A stretch of 47,516 nucleotides of DNA from Anaerolineae bacterium. Lineage in GTDB: Bacteria > Chloroflexota > Anaerolineae > Aggregatilineales > Phototrophicaceae. The position numbers and the translations under genes were made by a program. Shown piece by piece: positions 1-8,093 of this stretch; the stretch's first letter is position 1; each line of letters starts with the position of its first letter. Location: assembly GCA_025454495.1 (NCBI GenBank), contig JALOOI010000005.1, positions 1-47,516 of the forward strand, written 5' to 3'. The notes beneath the pieces were generated by a model. The model was not told where the DNA came from. It made no database searches and worked only from the letters and a program-made list of their open reading frames with translations.

Positions 1-1
1 G

Positions 2-220
2 GTGACGGGCGACCTCACCATCATCGAAACCACGCTGCCGGTGACGTTTGACGTGACGCTGACGCTGGACACGCCGGAGATGCTGCTCGGCACCGCGGCG
101 ACGGTGGTCAACTGGCGCGATTTTAACATCACCATCCCGGATGTGCCGGGGGTGGCCAACATCACCGATGAGGTGCGGCTGGAGATTGATTTCCTGGCCC
201 GCCTGGTCGATTCGCAGTAA
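2..220 (+). CDS. YceI family protein, C-terminal part (cut by window start)
   Basis: The 72 visible residues are the end of a YceI-like protein. YceI proteins are small lipocalin-like beta barrels, usually exported, that bind polyisoprenoid or other lipid-like ligands. The visible part has the family's repeated-strand pattern: a DLTI...PVTFDVTL strand pair, then an FNITIP..P.VA stretch, then the closing strand VRLEIDFLA followed by a short tail and TAA. The reading frame is open to the first base, so the start and any signal peptide lie outside the window. The gene converges on the glycosyltransferase at 355-1506. The family call is by pattern memory and is fairly secure; the ligand cannot be told. 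Confidence 0.75.
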   Translation: MTGDLTIIETTLPVTFDVTLTLDTPEMLLGTAATVVNWRDFNITIPDVPGVANITDEVRLEIDFLARLVDSQ

Positions 221-312
221 AGGCGCTTTAACGTGGGCGCGGCGGCACCCTGACTCCGGCCGCTGCGTCCACGCCGGCGGCCGTCACCAGCACGCGGTCG
301 GCCGCATAGGCC

Positions 313-355
313 AGCCGGCCGGCGTGCGCCGGGCATACCGGGCCACCGGCCGGCT
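313..355. repeat. 10-bp GC-rich inverted repeat at the end of the glycosyltransferase gene
   Basis: AGCCGGCCGG (313-322) and CCGGCCGGCT (346-355) form a perfect inverted repeat with a 23-base loop. It begins at the glycosyltransferase stop codon, between two convergent genes. It could act as a transcription-ending hairpin, but no T-tract follows on either strand. Confidence 0.3.
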
Positions 356-1506
356 CATGCTCGTAACTCCGCCAGCAGGGTGGCCACGGTGTTCAGCCGC
401 TGATCGTAAGTGTGGTGGGCGACGACGTGCGCCCGCGCCGCCCGGGCCATCTGCTCACGCTCGGCCGGGTGCGCCAGGTAGTAGGCCACCTTGTCGCGCA
501 GGTCGGCCGGATCGCTGAACAGCGCCAGGTGTTCGCCGGGGGTGAACCAGGTGGCAATGCCGGGCCGGTCATCGCTAAGCTGGAACGCGCCGACGGCCGC
601 GGCTTCAAACAGGCGCATATTGCCGCCGTAGCGCATAAAATCGCCATGGATGTTGAGCGAAATTTTGCAGGCATTCAGCACGCGGAACATTTGCTCGCCC
701 AGGGCGGCACCGCGCAGGAAGGGGCGCAGCGTGGGCGGCACCTCATGCACACTCCACACACCGAGGTCCAGATCAGTATCGCGCAGGGCTTCCAGCGCCC
801 GCACCCGTTCACTGTACAGGTTGTGCGGCACCAGCGTCCCCACAAAACCCACATCGCAGGCATAGCGGGCATATTCCGCCGCGGGCAGGGCGACCGGGTG
901 GTGAAAATCCGGGTCGATGGCGGCGATGGGCAAACACACCATGCGGCGCGCCCCCAGTTCCAGCCACTGCATCCCGTGATAATAATCGTTCACCAGCACC
1001 AGATCATACAGGCGGGCCGCTTCGCGCTCGATGGCGTGCGAGAAGACAATGGGCGAGGTGCCGCTGGCATAAATGAGCGTGCAGCCGGTTTCGGCTTTAA
1101 GCTGCGCCAGCGTTTCGGCATAGACGACGGTGTTATCCCCCACCAGCCACACGATGTCCGGCTGAAAAGCGCGGGCCTGGCGCAGCAGGTTCTGGTTGCG
1201 CCGGCGCAGATCGGGGTTGAGGGCGGGCGGCAGGCGGCGCAGGGCCCCCTGCACGATTTTACCGGGGGTAAGGCGCTGTTGATGGCGCTGCGCTTTAAGC
1301 TGGCGCAGGTCGCCGCCGTAACCGGGCAGGTTGCGCCAGAAGACGGCCAGCGCATACCCCCGGCGGCGCATGGCACGTTCCCAGAAATGCTGGCCCATGC
1401 TGGTGGGGAACAGCGGCGGCACCGCGCCGGGGGCCACCTGCGCCAGCTCGCGCTGCAACTGCTCCGGGTGGTGCAGCGCGGCGATAAACAGCACGCGATA
1501 CGTCAT
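355..1506 (-). CDS. CgeB-like glycosyltransferase
   Basis: This 383-residue protein resembles the CgeB / spore-maturation type of GT-B glycosyltransferases. It starts with a beta-strand typical of a Rossmann fold (YRVLFIAALHHPEQ) and lacks a signal peptide, so it is probably cytosolic. The C-terminal half carries the typical donor-site region: NIHGDFMRYGGNMRLFEAAA (about residues 295-314), then a short acidic strand and EHLALFSDPADL. The glycine-rich stretch followed by R.FEA and a later acidic loop is how these enzymes hold the nucleotide sugar. The ATG at 1506 is chosen because AGGAG lies a few bases upstream; a start five codons earlier has no such site. The gene stands downstream of the terminator of the large catabolic array and is probably transcribed on its own. 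Donor and acceptor are unknown. Confidence 0.7.
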   Translation of the reverse strand: MTYRVLFIAALHHPEQLQRELAQVAPGAVPPLFPTSMGQHFWERAMRRRGYALAVFWRNLPGYGGDLRQLKAQRHQQRLTPGKIVQGALRRLPPALNPDLRRRNQNLLRQARAFQPDIVWLVGDNTVVYAETLAQLKAETGCTLIYASGTSPIVFSHAIEREAARLYDLVLVNDYYHGMQWLELGARRMVCLPIAAIDPDFHHPVALPAAEYARYACDVGFVGTLVPHNLYSERVRALEALRDTDLDLGVWSVHEVPPTLRPFLRGAALGEQMFRVLNACKISLNIHGDFMRYGGNMRLFEAAAVGAFQLSDDRPGIATWFTPGEHLALFSDPADLRDKVAYYLAHPAEREQMARAARAHVVAHHTYDQRLNTVATLLAELRA

Positions 1507-1581
1507 ACCTGCTCCTGGCACCCTGCGTGAGCCGGCTCATGCGCTCTCATTTTTCACGCCGGCGCGGGAAATGCTATGGGC

Positions 1582-1614
1582 AAAATGGGCGGCGCGGCCC
1601 ACCGGCCGCCGCCC
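1582..1614 (-). terminator. Intrinsic terminator at the end of the long minus-strand array
   Basis: Read on the minus strand, a strong GC stem (arms 1604-1614 and 1587-1599, four-base loop, one small bulge) is followed at once by ATTTTG (1582-1586). It lies just past the stop codon of the 2-hydroxyacid dehydrogenase gene, so it likely ends the transcript of the preceding array and separates it from the glycosyltransferase gene. Confidence 0.55.
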
Positions 1615-1618
1615 GCCC

Positions 1619-2641
1619 TTAGATCACCCGGTTGGGCACCGGCTCGCCGCGCACATGGTGCAGGATGATGTTAAATTCATCGGCGCGATTTTTATCGGTG
1701 GCGGCGGCGGTGCTGGCCCCGGCGGCCGTGTGCGGCGTGAGCAGCAGGTTGGCCCCGGCCCGCGCCAGGCGCACCAGCGGGTTATCTGCCGGCAGCGGTT
1801 CATAATCAAACGTATCCAGCGCCGCCCCGGCCAGGTGCCCGCGCTCCAGCGCCTGCGCCAGCGCGGTTTCGTCAATGGTGCCGCCGCTGCCACAGCTTAC
1901 CACAAACGCGCCCGGCTTCATCGCCGCGAACCAGTCGGCATTGAGGCGGTGAAAAGTCTCCGGGAAATAGGGCAGCAGGTTCACCACAAAATCGCTGGTG
2001 CGGATGAGCGTCGGCTCATCGACATAGAGCAGGCCCAGTTCCTCCTCCACGGCGGCCGGCAGGCGGCGGCGGCGGTGATACTGCACCTGGCAGCCCCAGG
2101 GCTTCAGGCGGCGGGCCAGTTCCGCGCCAATTTCGCCGAAGCCGGTAATGCCCACGGTCCTGGTATACAGCCCGCTGATGTTCTGGCGGTTCGACCAGTT
2201 GTAGGCGAAGGTGTTTTCGTCAGTGCGGCGGCTGTCGCCCCAGTCCGGGCTGGCGGCCAGCGCCACCGCCTGCACTTCGCCGGCTTTTTTGGCCACCGTC
2301 AGCAGTTGCAGCACGGTATGCTCGGCCACGTAGATCACGCCGGGGTCTGACCGGCGGCAGACGATGATGCCGGCGGCCTGCGCGGCGGCCAGATCAATAT
2401 CATGCGTCAGCGACCCCAGGCGCAGGATCAGGCGCAGATGGGGCGCGGCGCTCAGCAGGTCGGCATCAATCACCCCCACGCGCTCCGAGATGAAATAAAC
2501 CGCCCCGGCCAGGTGCTGCTTCAGCGTGGTGCTGTCTGGCTGGCGCAGCATGGTGATCGCCAGTTCCGGCGGCGCGGCCGACAGCGCCCGCTGCTGGTGA
2601 AATTCGCCGCGCTCGGTGGTAAACACTGTGGCATACGTCAT
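1619..2641 (-). CDS. D-2-hydroxyacid dehydrogenase family protein with substituted catalytic Arg
   Basis: A 340-residue member of the D-isomer-specific 2-hydroxyacid dehydrogenases, which interconvert 2-oxo and D-2-hydroxy acids with NAD(P)H. The N-terminal substrate domain is followed by the nucleotide-binding motif GITGFGEIGAELARRL at about residues 164-180 and the late catalytic region. In that region the usual N-T-A-R-G-G reads S-C-G-S-G-G, so the substrate-binding catalytic Arg is Ser252. The partner Glu281 (in DYEP) and His304 (in TPHTAAG) are kept at the expected distances. The start codon overlaps the stop of the upstream SDR gene in an ATGA, which implies translational coupling. It is the last gene of the array. 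The family is clear; activity on ordinary 2-oxo acids is doubtful. Confidence 0.85.
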   Translation of the reverse strand: MTYATVFTTERGEFHQQRALSAAPPELAITMLRQPDSTTLKQHLAGAVYFISERVGVIDADLLSAAPHLRLILRLGSLTHDIDLAAAQAAGIIVCRRSDPGVIYVAEHTVLQLLTVAKKAGEVQAVALAASPDWGDSRRTDENTFAYNWSNRQNISGLYTRTVGITGFGEIGAELARRLKPWGCQVQYHRRRRLPAAVEEELGLLYVDEPTLIRTSDFVVNLLPYFPETFHRLNADWFAAMKPGAFVVSCGSGGTIDETALAQALERGHLAGAALDTFDYEPLPADNPLVRLARAGANLLLTPHTAAGASTAAATDKNRADEFNIILHHVRGEPVPNRVI

Positions 2642-3396
2642 ACGCCCTCCGGGGACTGCCGGCGAAAGCCGTAACGTTCACCGCCATCGACCGTAATGTA
2701 TTCGCCGGTGATGTAGCCGGCACGGATGAGGAACAGCACGGCTTCGGCCACATCTTCGGCCCGGCCCCACTTCTTCAACAGGGTGACATCGGCCGCGGCG
2801 GCCAGTTGCTCCGGCGTAAAACCGGGCGGCGGCAGCACCGGCCCCGGCGCGACGGCGTTCACGCGCACGGCGGGAGCCAGTTCCACGGCCAGTTGCCGGG
2901 TGAGCGCCAGCAGCGCGGCCTTGCTCACGCTGTGGGCGGTGTAGTGCGGCGCGGGCAGCCAGGCGCTCATATCCACAATATTCACGATGACCCCCTCCCC
3001 CCGCGCCAGCATCCCCGGCGCGACGGCGTTGGCGCAGTAAAACGCGCCATCAATCTGGATGCGCGTCACCCGCTGCCAGCCGGCCAGATCATCGGTGGGG
3101 AAGGGCGTGGCCAGGTACAGCGACGCGCTGTTGACCAGAATATCCACCCCGCCGAACTGCGCGGCGGCCTGCGCCACCAGCGCCTGCACCTGGGCCGGGT
3201 CGGCGACATCCGCCGGCAGGGCCAGCGCCTGCACCCCGGCCGCGCGGGCGGCGGCCAGCGTCTCATCGGCGGCGGCGGCCGAACTGTGATAATTGATGAC
3301 CACATTGGCCCCGGCCTGCGCCAGCGCCAGCGTGATCGCCCGCCCCACCCGTACCGCGCCCCCGGTGATGAGGGCCGTTTTCCCTGCTGGATTCAT
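2638..3396 (-). CDS. SDR-family oxidoreductase, pteridine-reductase-like
   Basis: A 252-residue classical short-chain dehydrogenase. The N-terminal cofactor loop is TGGAVRVGRAI (residues 11-21), and the NAG-like motif reads VNSAS at about 88-92. The position that holds the catalytic Ser in FabG-type enzymes is Asp142, as in pteridine reductases. The expected YxxxK is H155-S-V-S-K159, so the general-acid Tyr is His, with another Tyr three residues before it. The end (VNAVAPGPV, then a hydrophobic strand and VDGG) is standard. AGGGG upstream of the ATG at 3396 supports the start. It is coupled by a 4-base overlap to the 2-hydroxyacid dehydrogenase gene, suggesting they serve the same pathway. 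The substrate is unknown. Confidence 0.8.
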   Translation of the reverse strand: MNPAGKTALITGGAVRVGRAITLALAQAGANVVINYHSSAAAADETLAAARAAGVQALALPADVADPAQVQALVAQAAAQFGGVDILVNSASLYLATPFPTDDLAGWQRVTRIQIDGAFYCANAVAPGMLARGEGVIVNIVDMSAWLPAPHYTAHSVSKAALLALTRQLAVELAPAVRVNAVAPGPVLPPPGFTPEQLAAAADVTLLKKWGRAEDVAEAVLFLIRAGYITGEYITVDGGERYGFRRQSPEGV

Positions 3397-3424
3397 ACGT
3401 TTTTCCCCTGTTCGCTGAAAAAAA

Positions 3425-5866
3425 TCAGACCAGGTGCAGCGTGATCGTCAGAGCCGGCCCGGCGGCCGTCACCGTCACCTGCTGCCCGTCCGTCACCGGC
3501 AGCGGCTGGCCGGCCAGCGCGGCCGCCTGAATGCGCTCCCCGTACAGCACCAGCACCACCTGCCCCGGGGCCCCGGTGACGGTCACGGTGAGCTGTGGGC
3601 CTTCGCGCTGCGCCTGGAGGTGGATGGCGGGCGCGTCTTCCGGCTCCACGGTATAGACCACGGTGCCGGCCGGGGCATACAGCTCCACCGTCAGCGGGTC
3701 ATACGGGCCGGCAGCGGTATGCTGCATCAGCGGCGCATACGGCAGCAGGGCCCCGGCGCGGACGTACAGCGGCAGCGTGTCCAGCGGGGCGGTGATGCTG
3801 CGCCAGCCGCCGCCGGCCAGCCGTTCTTTCGTCCAGTAGTCGAACCAGTCCCCGGCCGGCAGGTACAGCCGGCGGCGATTCGTTTCGTCCAGGATGGGCG
3901 CAACCAGCAGCGCCCGCCCGAACAGGTATTGATCGTCCAGCGTGTACGTGTTCGGGTCGTCCTGATAATCCAGCACCAGCGGGCGCAGGAAGGGCGCACC
4001 GGTGCGGCCGCAGGCCAGCGCTTCGCTGTAGATGTAGGGCAGCAGCCGGTAACGCAGTTCGGCATAGCGGCGGAAGATGCTTTCCGCTTCCGGGCCGAAT
4101 TCCCACGGCTCCCGCGGGGGGGTGCCATGGGCGCGGCTGTGCGAGGAAAACAGCCCCAACTGCGCCCAGCGCACATACAGCGCCGCATCCGGCAGGCCGC
4201 TGAACCCGCCAATATCGTGGCTGTAAAACGGAAACCCGCTGAGGCCAAAACTCAGCGCGGAGCGCAGCACACAGGCCAAATCTTCAAAGCGGGCCAGGCC
4301 ATCGCCCGACCAGTGCACCGGGTAGCGCTGCGAGCCAGCCCAGGCCGCCCGCGCCCAGATGACCGCTTTCCCCGGCCCGAAGGTTTCTTCGCTCACTTCG
4401 TAGATGGCGCGGTTGTACAGCAGCGGGTACAGGCTGTGGGCCTCGGCCGGCTCCATGCCGGCGTACACGGCATCCGGGGGTGCGCCTTCGCCAAAATCCA
4501 CCTTGATGGCGGCTACGCCCAGGGCGAACAGCGCCCGGAATTTGGCCTTCACCCAGTCCACGGCCGCGGGGTTGGAATAATCAATGAAGCCGGCGTGCCC
4601 CTCAAAGCCGGGGAACAGGTACGGCTGGCCGTTGCGCTGGAGCGCCAGGTAGCCGCCAGCCCGCGCTTCATGGAACATGGCCGACCGGACGACCATATTG
4701 GGCCACTGCCACAAACACACCCGGTAGCCCTGCTCGCGCAGGCGGGCCATCATCCCCGCCGGATCAGGAAATTTGGACGCGCCAAATTGCAGGTCACATT
4801 CCCAGTCGCGCTCATACCAGTCGGTATCAATGTGGATGACATCGCAGGGGATGCGCCGGGCCCGCAGTTCGGCGGCCACCGCTTCCACCTGCGCCTGGCG
4901 GTTGTAGCTGATGCGGGCCATCCACAGGCCGAACGTCCACAGCGGCGGCACGGCCGGCGCGCCGGTGATGGCGTGGTAGCGCGGCAGAATCTCCGCCAGG
5001 GTGGGGCCATACACCAGGTACATATCCAGCAGCAGGGTATCATCCACGATCAACGACAGCGCGGTATGCTCCCGGTCGCCCACATGGGCCCGCACGGCAT
5101 GGGCCGTATTCAGGAACAGGCCATAGCCGCGGGTGCTCATGTAGAAGGGCACGCGCTTGTAGGTGGCAGGCGAAGCGTTGCTAAAACCCTCCTGAATCCA
5201 TAATGGCTGCTGCGTCTCGCGCTTGTCCAGCCGGCCAAAACTCTCGCCGAAGCCGTAAATATGCTCATCATAGTGCAAATCGACGGAGAAGAAGCTGTGC
5301 CGGCGGCTGCCATAATCGGCGCTGCCCGGGGGGTAAGCGTAACGATGGTAAAAAATCCAGCGCTGCTGCGACGGATTCCACTGGAAATCCGGCCGGCGCA
5401 GCCCGTCAATATCCAGGGCGCGGGTCTGCCAGATGATCTGGCCGGCGGCATCCAGCAGGGTGAGCTGGAACGGTTCGCGGCGCAGCACCAGCCGCACCTG
5501 GTCGGTCGCCAGGGTGATGGCCGCCGCGTCTTCGGTGATGCTCAGCGGCACGGGGTCGGCGAAGTGGCCCACCACCATGGGCGTGGTGTGTTCCGGCACC
5601 TGGTCGCCGGGGCACATGCGCAGCCGGATGATGGCCGGGGTGCAAAAATCCAGTTGCAGCGTCACCGGCTGGCCGGCGGTGGGCGCGTCCAGCACGGTTT
5701 CCACCTGCGTCCCGTAGTAGTTGTACAGCACCGGCACATAGCGCCGGGTGGCACAGCGCACAATGACGCTGCTGCCGGCCACCTGGTACGCTTCCAGCGC
5801 GGCCAGCAGTTCCACCGGCACCGGCGCATCGTCTAAAAAGGGGGGCAGTTCATAGGTGCGGGGCAT
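3425..5866 (-). CDS. Glycoside hydrolase family 31 (alpha-glucosidase / alpha-xylosidase type)
   Basis: An 813-residue retaining GH31 glycosidase. After an N-terminal beta-sandwich, the (beta/alpha)8 barrel carries FGLWMARISYN and HIDTDWY, then the nucleophile motif KVDFGEG with Asp457 and the acid/base motif WSGDG with Asp522; beta domains close the protein. The length fits YicI-type alpha-xylosidases (about 770) and related alpha-glucosidases. No signal peptide is seen with the ATG at 5866, so it would act in the cytosol on imported oligosaccharides. An upstream in-frame extension is unlikely because it runs inside the preceding gene; the chosen start still overlaps that gene by 17 bases. 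It follows the sugar importer genes, which fits hydrolysis of an imported alpha-glycoside. The exact sugar is not deducible. Confidence 0.9.
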   Translation of the reverse strand: MPRTYELPPFLDDAPVPVELLAALEAYQVAGSSVIVRCATRRYVPVLYNYYGTQVETVLDAPTAGQPVTLQLDFCTPAIIRLRMCPGDQVPEHTTPMVVGHFADPVPLSITEDAAAITLATDQVRLVLRREPFQLTLLDAAGQIIWQTRALDIDGLRRPDFQWNPSQQRWIFYHRYAYPPGSADYGSRRHSFFSVDLHYDEHIYGFGESFGRLDKRETQQPLWIQEGFSNASPATYKRVPFYMSTRGYGLFLNTAHAVRAHVGDREHTALSLIVDDTLLLDMYLVYGPTLAEILPRYHAITGAPAVPPLWTFGLWMARISYNRQAQVEAVAAELRARRIPCDVIHIDTDWYERDWECDLQFGASKFPDPAGMMARLREQGYRVCLWQWPNMVVRSAMFHEARAGGYLALQRNGQPYLFPGFEGHAGFIDYSNPAAVDWVKAKFRALFALGVAAIKVDFGEGAPPDAVYAGMEPAEAHSLYPLLYNRAIYEVSEETFGPGKAVIWARAAWAGSQRYPVHWSGDGLARFEDLACVLRSALSFGLSGFPFYSHDIGGFSGLPDAALYVRWAQLGLFSSHSRAHGTPPREPWEFGPEAESIFRRYAELRYRLLPYIYSEALACGRTGAPFLRPLVLDYQDDPNTYTLDDQYLFGRALLVAPILDETNRRRLYLPAGDWFDYWTKERLAGGGWRSITAPLDTLPLYVRAGALLPYAPLMQHTAAGPYDPLTVELYAPAGTVVYTVEPEDAPAIHLQAQREGPQLTVTVTGAPGQVVLVLYGERIQAAALAGQPLPVTDGQQVTVTAAGPALTITLHLV

Positions 5867-6275
5867 GGCTGTCCCTGTCCATGGCGGCGGTATCAAAATA
5901 TTCCCGCCAGTAAATAATCTGGCTGCCGCGCAGCACAAAGATCACGGCATCATCGGCCGTGTGGCGCGTGCCCTGCGGCAGGCGCGTCTCGCTCCACGTC
6001 CATTCCACCGCGCCCGTCTCGCCGTGCAGGATAACGCGGGTAATGGTCACGCGCACATCCCGCGCCACCGCAAAGAAGCCGGCCGCCGCCGCCCGGATGG
6101 CCGCCGGGCCCTGCCAGCGCCCGCCCGGCGAAATCAACCAGCCATCGGGCGCAAAATCCGCCGGGATGGCATCCAGGTCGGCGCGTTCCCAGGCGCGGGC
6201 CTGGCGCTCGATCAGCGCGTGAATGGCCTCCGGGGTCATCATCGGGGTTGGGGTTGGGGTTGGGGTCACGGTCAT
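5850..6275 (-). CDS. NTF2-like / SnoaL-like domain protein
   Basis: A 141-residue protein of the NTF2-like fold. Residues 14-35 form the first helices (EAIHALIERQARAWERADLD), followed by FAPDGWLISPGG and a set of alternating strands ending in IIYWREYFD, the pattern of SnoaL-like and DUF4440 domains. Such proteins are small enzymes (isomerases, hydrolases) or ligand binders. The first codons read MTVTPTPTPTP and are encoded by a G4T2-type repeat, so the tail may be variable; two ATGs at 6242 and 6239 would remove it, but only 6275 has a Shine-Dalgarno-like AAAGG. It sits five bases after the permease gene and overlaps the GH31 start, so it belongs to the same operon. Function unknown. Confidence 0.7.
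   Translation of the reverse strand: MTVTPTPTPTPMMTPEAIHALIERQARAWERADLDAIPADFAPDGWLISPGGRWQGPAAIRAAAAGFFAVARDVRVTITRVILHGETGAVEWTWSETRLPQGTRHTADDAVIFVLRGSQIIYWREYFDTAAMDRDSHAPHL
6244..6265 (+). repeat. (G4T2)3G4 telomere-like repeat, potential G-quadruplex
   Basis: Four runs of four G separated by TT occur on the plus strand, which is the template strand of the NTF2-like gene, covering its codons 4-11. The array meets the usual consensus for an intramolecular G-quadruplex and has the unit of ciliate telomere DNA. It translates as alternating Thr and Pro. Confidence 0.85.
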
Positions 6276-6280
6276 GGGTA

Positions 6281-7153
6281 TCAGCCTTTCACCGCGCCCT
6301 CCACCATGCCGCGCAGGAAGGAACGCCGCGCCGCCAGGAAGATGAGCAGTCCGGGAATCATGATGAGGATGCTGGCCGCGTTCAGCAGTTCGCTGTTATT
6401 GCCCTCAAGCTGGCTCTGGAAGTCGAACAGCCCCACCGTCGCCGTCTTCATATCGGTGCTGGAGAGCAAAATGAGCGCCGTTAAAAAATCGTTCCAGTTG
6501 AACACAAAATTGGTCAAAAAGACCGCGATCAACCCCGGCAGCGAGATGGGCACAATGACGTACAAAAAGGTCTGGACGGGGTTCGCGCCATCCACAGCGG
6601 CCGCTTCTTCCAGTTCCCGCGGAATCGTCTCGTAAAAGCCCTTCATCACCCAGATGCCAAAGGGAATGCCATAGGTGCCATAGACCACGATCATCACAAA
6701 ATAAGTATCGCGGATGTCCAGATCGCTGGCGATTTTGAACAGCGGAATGAGGCTGGTGATGCCGGGCAGCATCATCATGGCCAGGATGAAGATGAGCAGC
6801 GAACTGCGGCCCACGAAGCGCAGCCGGGCGAAGGCATAGCCGGCGCAGGCGGTGACGAAGGTCGTCAGCAGCGCCCCGCCCACGCTGTTGATGCCGCTGT
6901 TGAGGATATTCCGCAAAAAGCGCGGCTGCGACAGCAGGCGTTCATAATGCCCCAGGTACAGCCCGTCCGGGTGGAACAGCTCCCGCGACAGCCCGAAGCC
7001 CTGCGGCCGCAGCGAGGTAATGAAGGTGTAGAGGATGGGGAACAGCATCACCAGGCACAGCAGCATCAGCAGCCCATGCAGCACATGGTTTTCGTGCCGG
7101 CGCAGCCAGTGGCCCAGGCTTTCCCGTTCGATCACTTGACGTTTCACCGTCAT
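6281..7153 (-). CDS. Carbohydrate ABC transporter permease, MalG/UgpE type
   Basis: A 290-residue inner-membrane subunit of a CUT1-class sugar importer. Six hydrophobic segments are seen, the first at about residues 27-50. The cytoplasmic EAA loop that docks the ATPase reads EEAAAVDGANPVQTFLYVIV at about residues 195-214, which is typical of the MalG side. The C-terminus, ending in a short basic segment (FLRGMVEGAVKG), is also normal. It lies 12 bases after its partner permease. No ATP-binding protein is encoded nearby; CUT1 importers often share a distant MsmK/UgpC-like ATPase. Substrate probably an oligosaccharide or glycoside, judged from the adjacent GH31 gene. Confidence 0.92.
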   Translation of the reverse strand: MTVKRQVIERESLGHWLRRHENHVLHGLLMLLCLVMLFPILYTFITSLRPQGFGLSRELFHPDGLYLGHYERLLSQPRFLRNILNSGINSVGGALLTTFVTACAGYAFARLRFVGRSSLLIFILAMMMLPGITSLIPLFKIASDLDIRDTYFVMIVVYGTYGIPFGIWVMKGFYETIPRELEEAAAVDGANPVQTFLYVIVPISLPGLIAVFLTNFVFNWNDFLTALILLSSTDMKTATVGLFDFQSQLEGNNSELLNAASILIMIPGLLIFLAARRSFLRGMVEGAVKG

Positions 7154-7165
7154 CGCCCCGCCCCC

Positions 7166-8035
7166 TTAATCAAAGGCGTGCTGAGCACGCAGCGTACTGA
7201 TGTAGACAAAGGCCAGCACGGCATTGATGACGAACATCACCACGGAGAGCGCCGCACCATAGCCAAAATTGAAGAATTCGATGGCCTCGCGGTACATTTG
7301 CAGGCTCAGCACATCGGTTGCGGTGCCGGGGCCGCCCTGGGTGATGGACAAAAACATGCCCACGGCATTCACCGCCTGAATGGTGAGAAAGACAAAGGTG
7401 ATCTGGGTGGTGGGCAGCATGAGCGGCCAGGTGATGCGCCAGAACACCTGCCAGCGGTTGGCCCCGTCGATCATGCCGGCTTCGCTGAGTTCTTTGGGCA
7501 CGGTTTGCAGCCCGGCCAGCAGCAGCAGCATGGCAAAAGCCAGCGAGCGCCATAACGTCGCGCCGATGACCACGCCCAGCGCCCCGCTGCCCGTCGCCAG
7601 AAAGGTGATGTCCCCCAGCAGCGGCGACAGCGCATTTTGCAGCACGCCAAGCTGTGGCAGGAACATCCAGCGCCACATCACCCCGGCGACGATCTCCGAG
7701 AGCATCCACGGGATGAAGATGATGGTCATGTAGATGCCGCCGCCCTGTAAATTGCGATTGAAGACCAGCGCCAGCAGGAAGCCGAACAGCATCACCAGGC
7801 CCACAAAGAAAATGCCAAAGACGGCCGTCAGGCGCAGGCTGTTCCAGAAAGCATCGCTGTTGACGATCACCTCAAAATTGCGCGTGCCCACATATTCCAG
7901 CACGCCGCGCCGGTTGCGATGAAACGCCAGGTAAAAGCTGTACAGCGTGGGATACAGGCTGACCAGCAGCACCAGCAGCATGGCCGGGGCGATGAGGACA
8001 TAGGGGAAAATTTTATACAGGCGGTGGCTGAGCAT
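7166..8035 (-). CDS. Carbohydrate ABC transporter permease, MalF/UgpA type
   Basis: The 289-residue partner permease of the CUT1 sugar importer. It has an N-terminal membrane segment (YVLIAPAMLLVLLVSLYPTL, about residues 12-31), five further segments, and the EAA loop SEAGMIDGANRWQVFWRITW near residues 187-206. A GGAG site precedes the ATG at 8035. It stands between the binding-protein gene and the MalG-type permease gene, the usual order. The two permeases form the membrane channel of the importer, each contacting one ATPase subunit supplied from elsewhere. Confidence 0.92.
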   Translation of the reverse strand: MLSHRLYKIFPYVLIAPAMLLVLLVSLYPTLYSFYLAFHRNRRGVLEYVGTRNFEVIVNSDAFWNSLRLTAVFGIFFVGLVMLFGFLLALVFNRNLQGGGIYMTIIFIPWMLSEIVAGVMWRWMFLPQLGVLQNALSPLLGDITFLATGSGALGVVIGATLWRSLAFAMLLLLAGLQTVPKELSEAGMIDGANRWQVFWRITWPLMLPTTQITFVFLTIQAVNAVGMFLSITQGGPGTATDVLSLQMYREAIEFFNFGYGAALSVVMFVINAVLAFVYISTLRAQHAFD

Positions 8036-8093
8036 AGGGCTTCTCCCTGCGGGGGCAGGCCAGGCCCGCCCCCGCTGCTTGAATACGAAGGTC

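Noticed and set aside
412-1530. Long open frame opposite the glycosyltransferase gene, and many similar antisense frames in the window
   Set aside because: High G+C and codon bias open antisense frames. Their translations are rich in His, Arg, Gly and Gln with no family motif, and they lie fully across genes with clear motifs.
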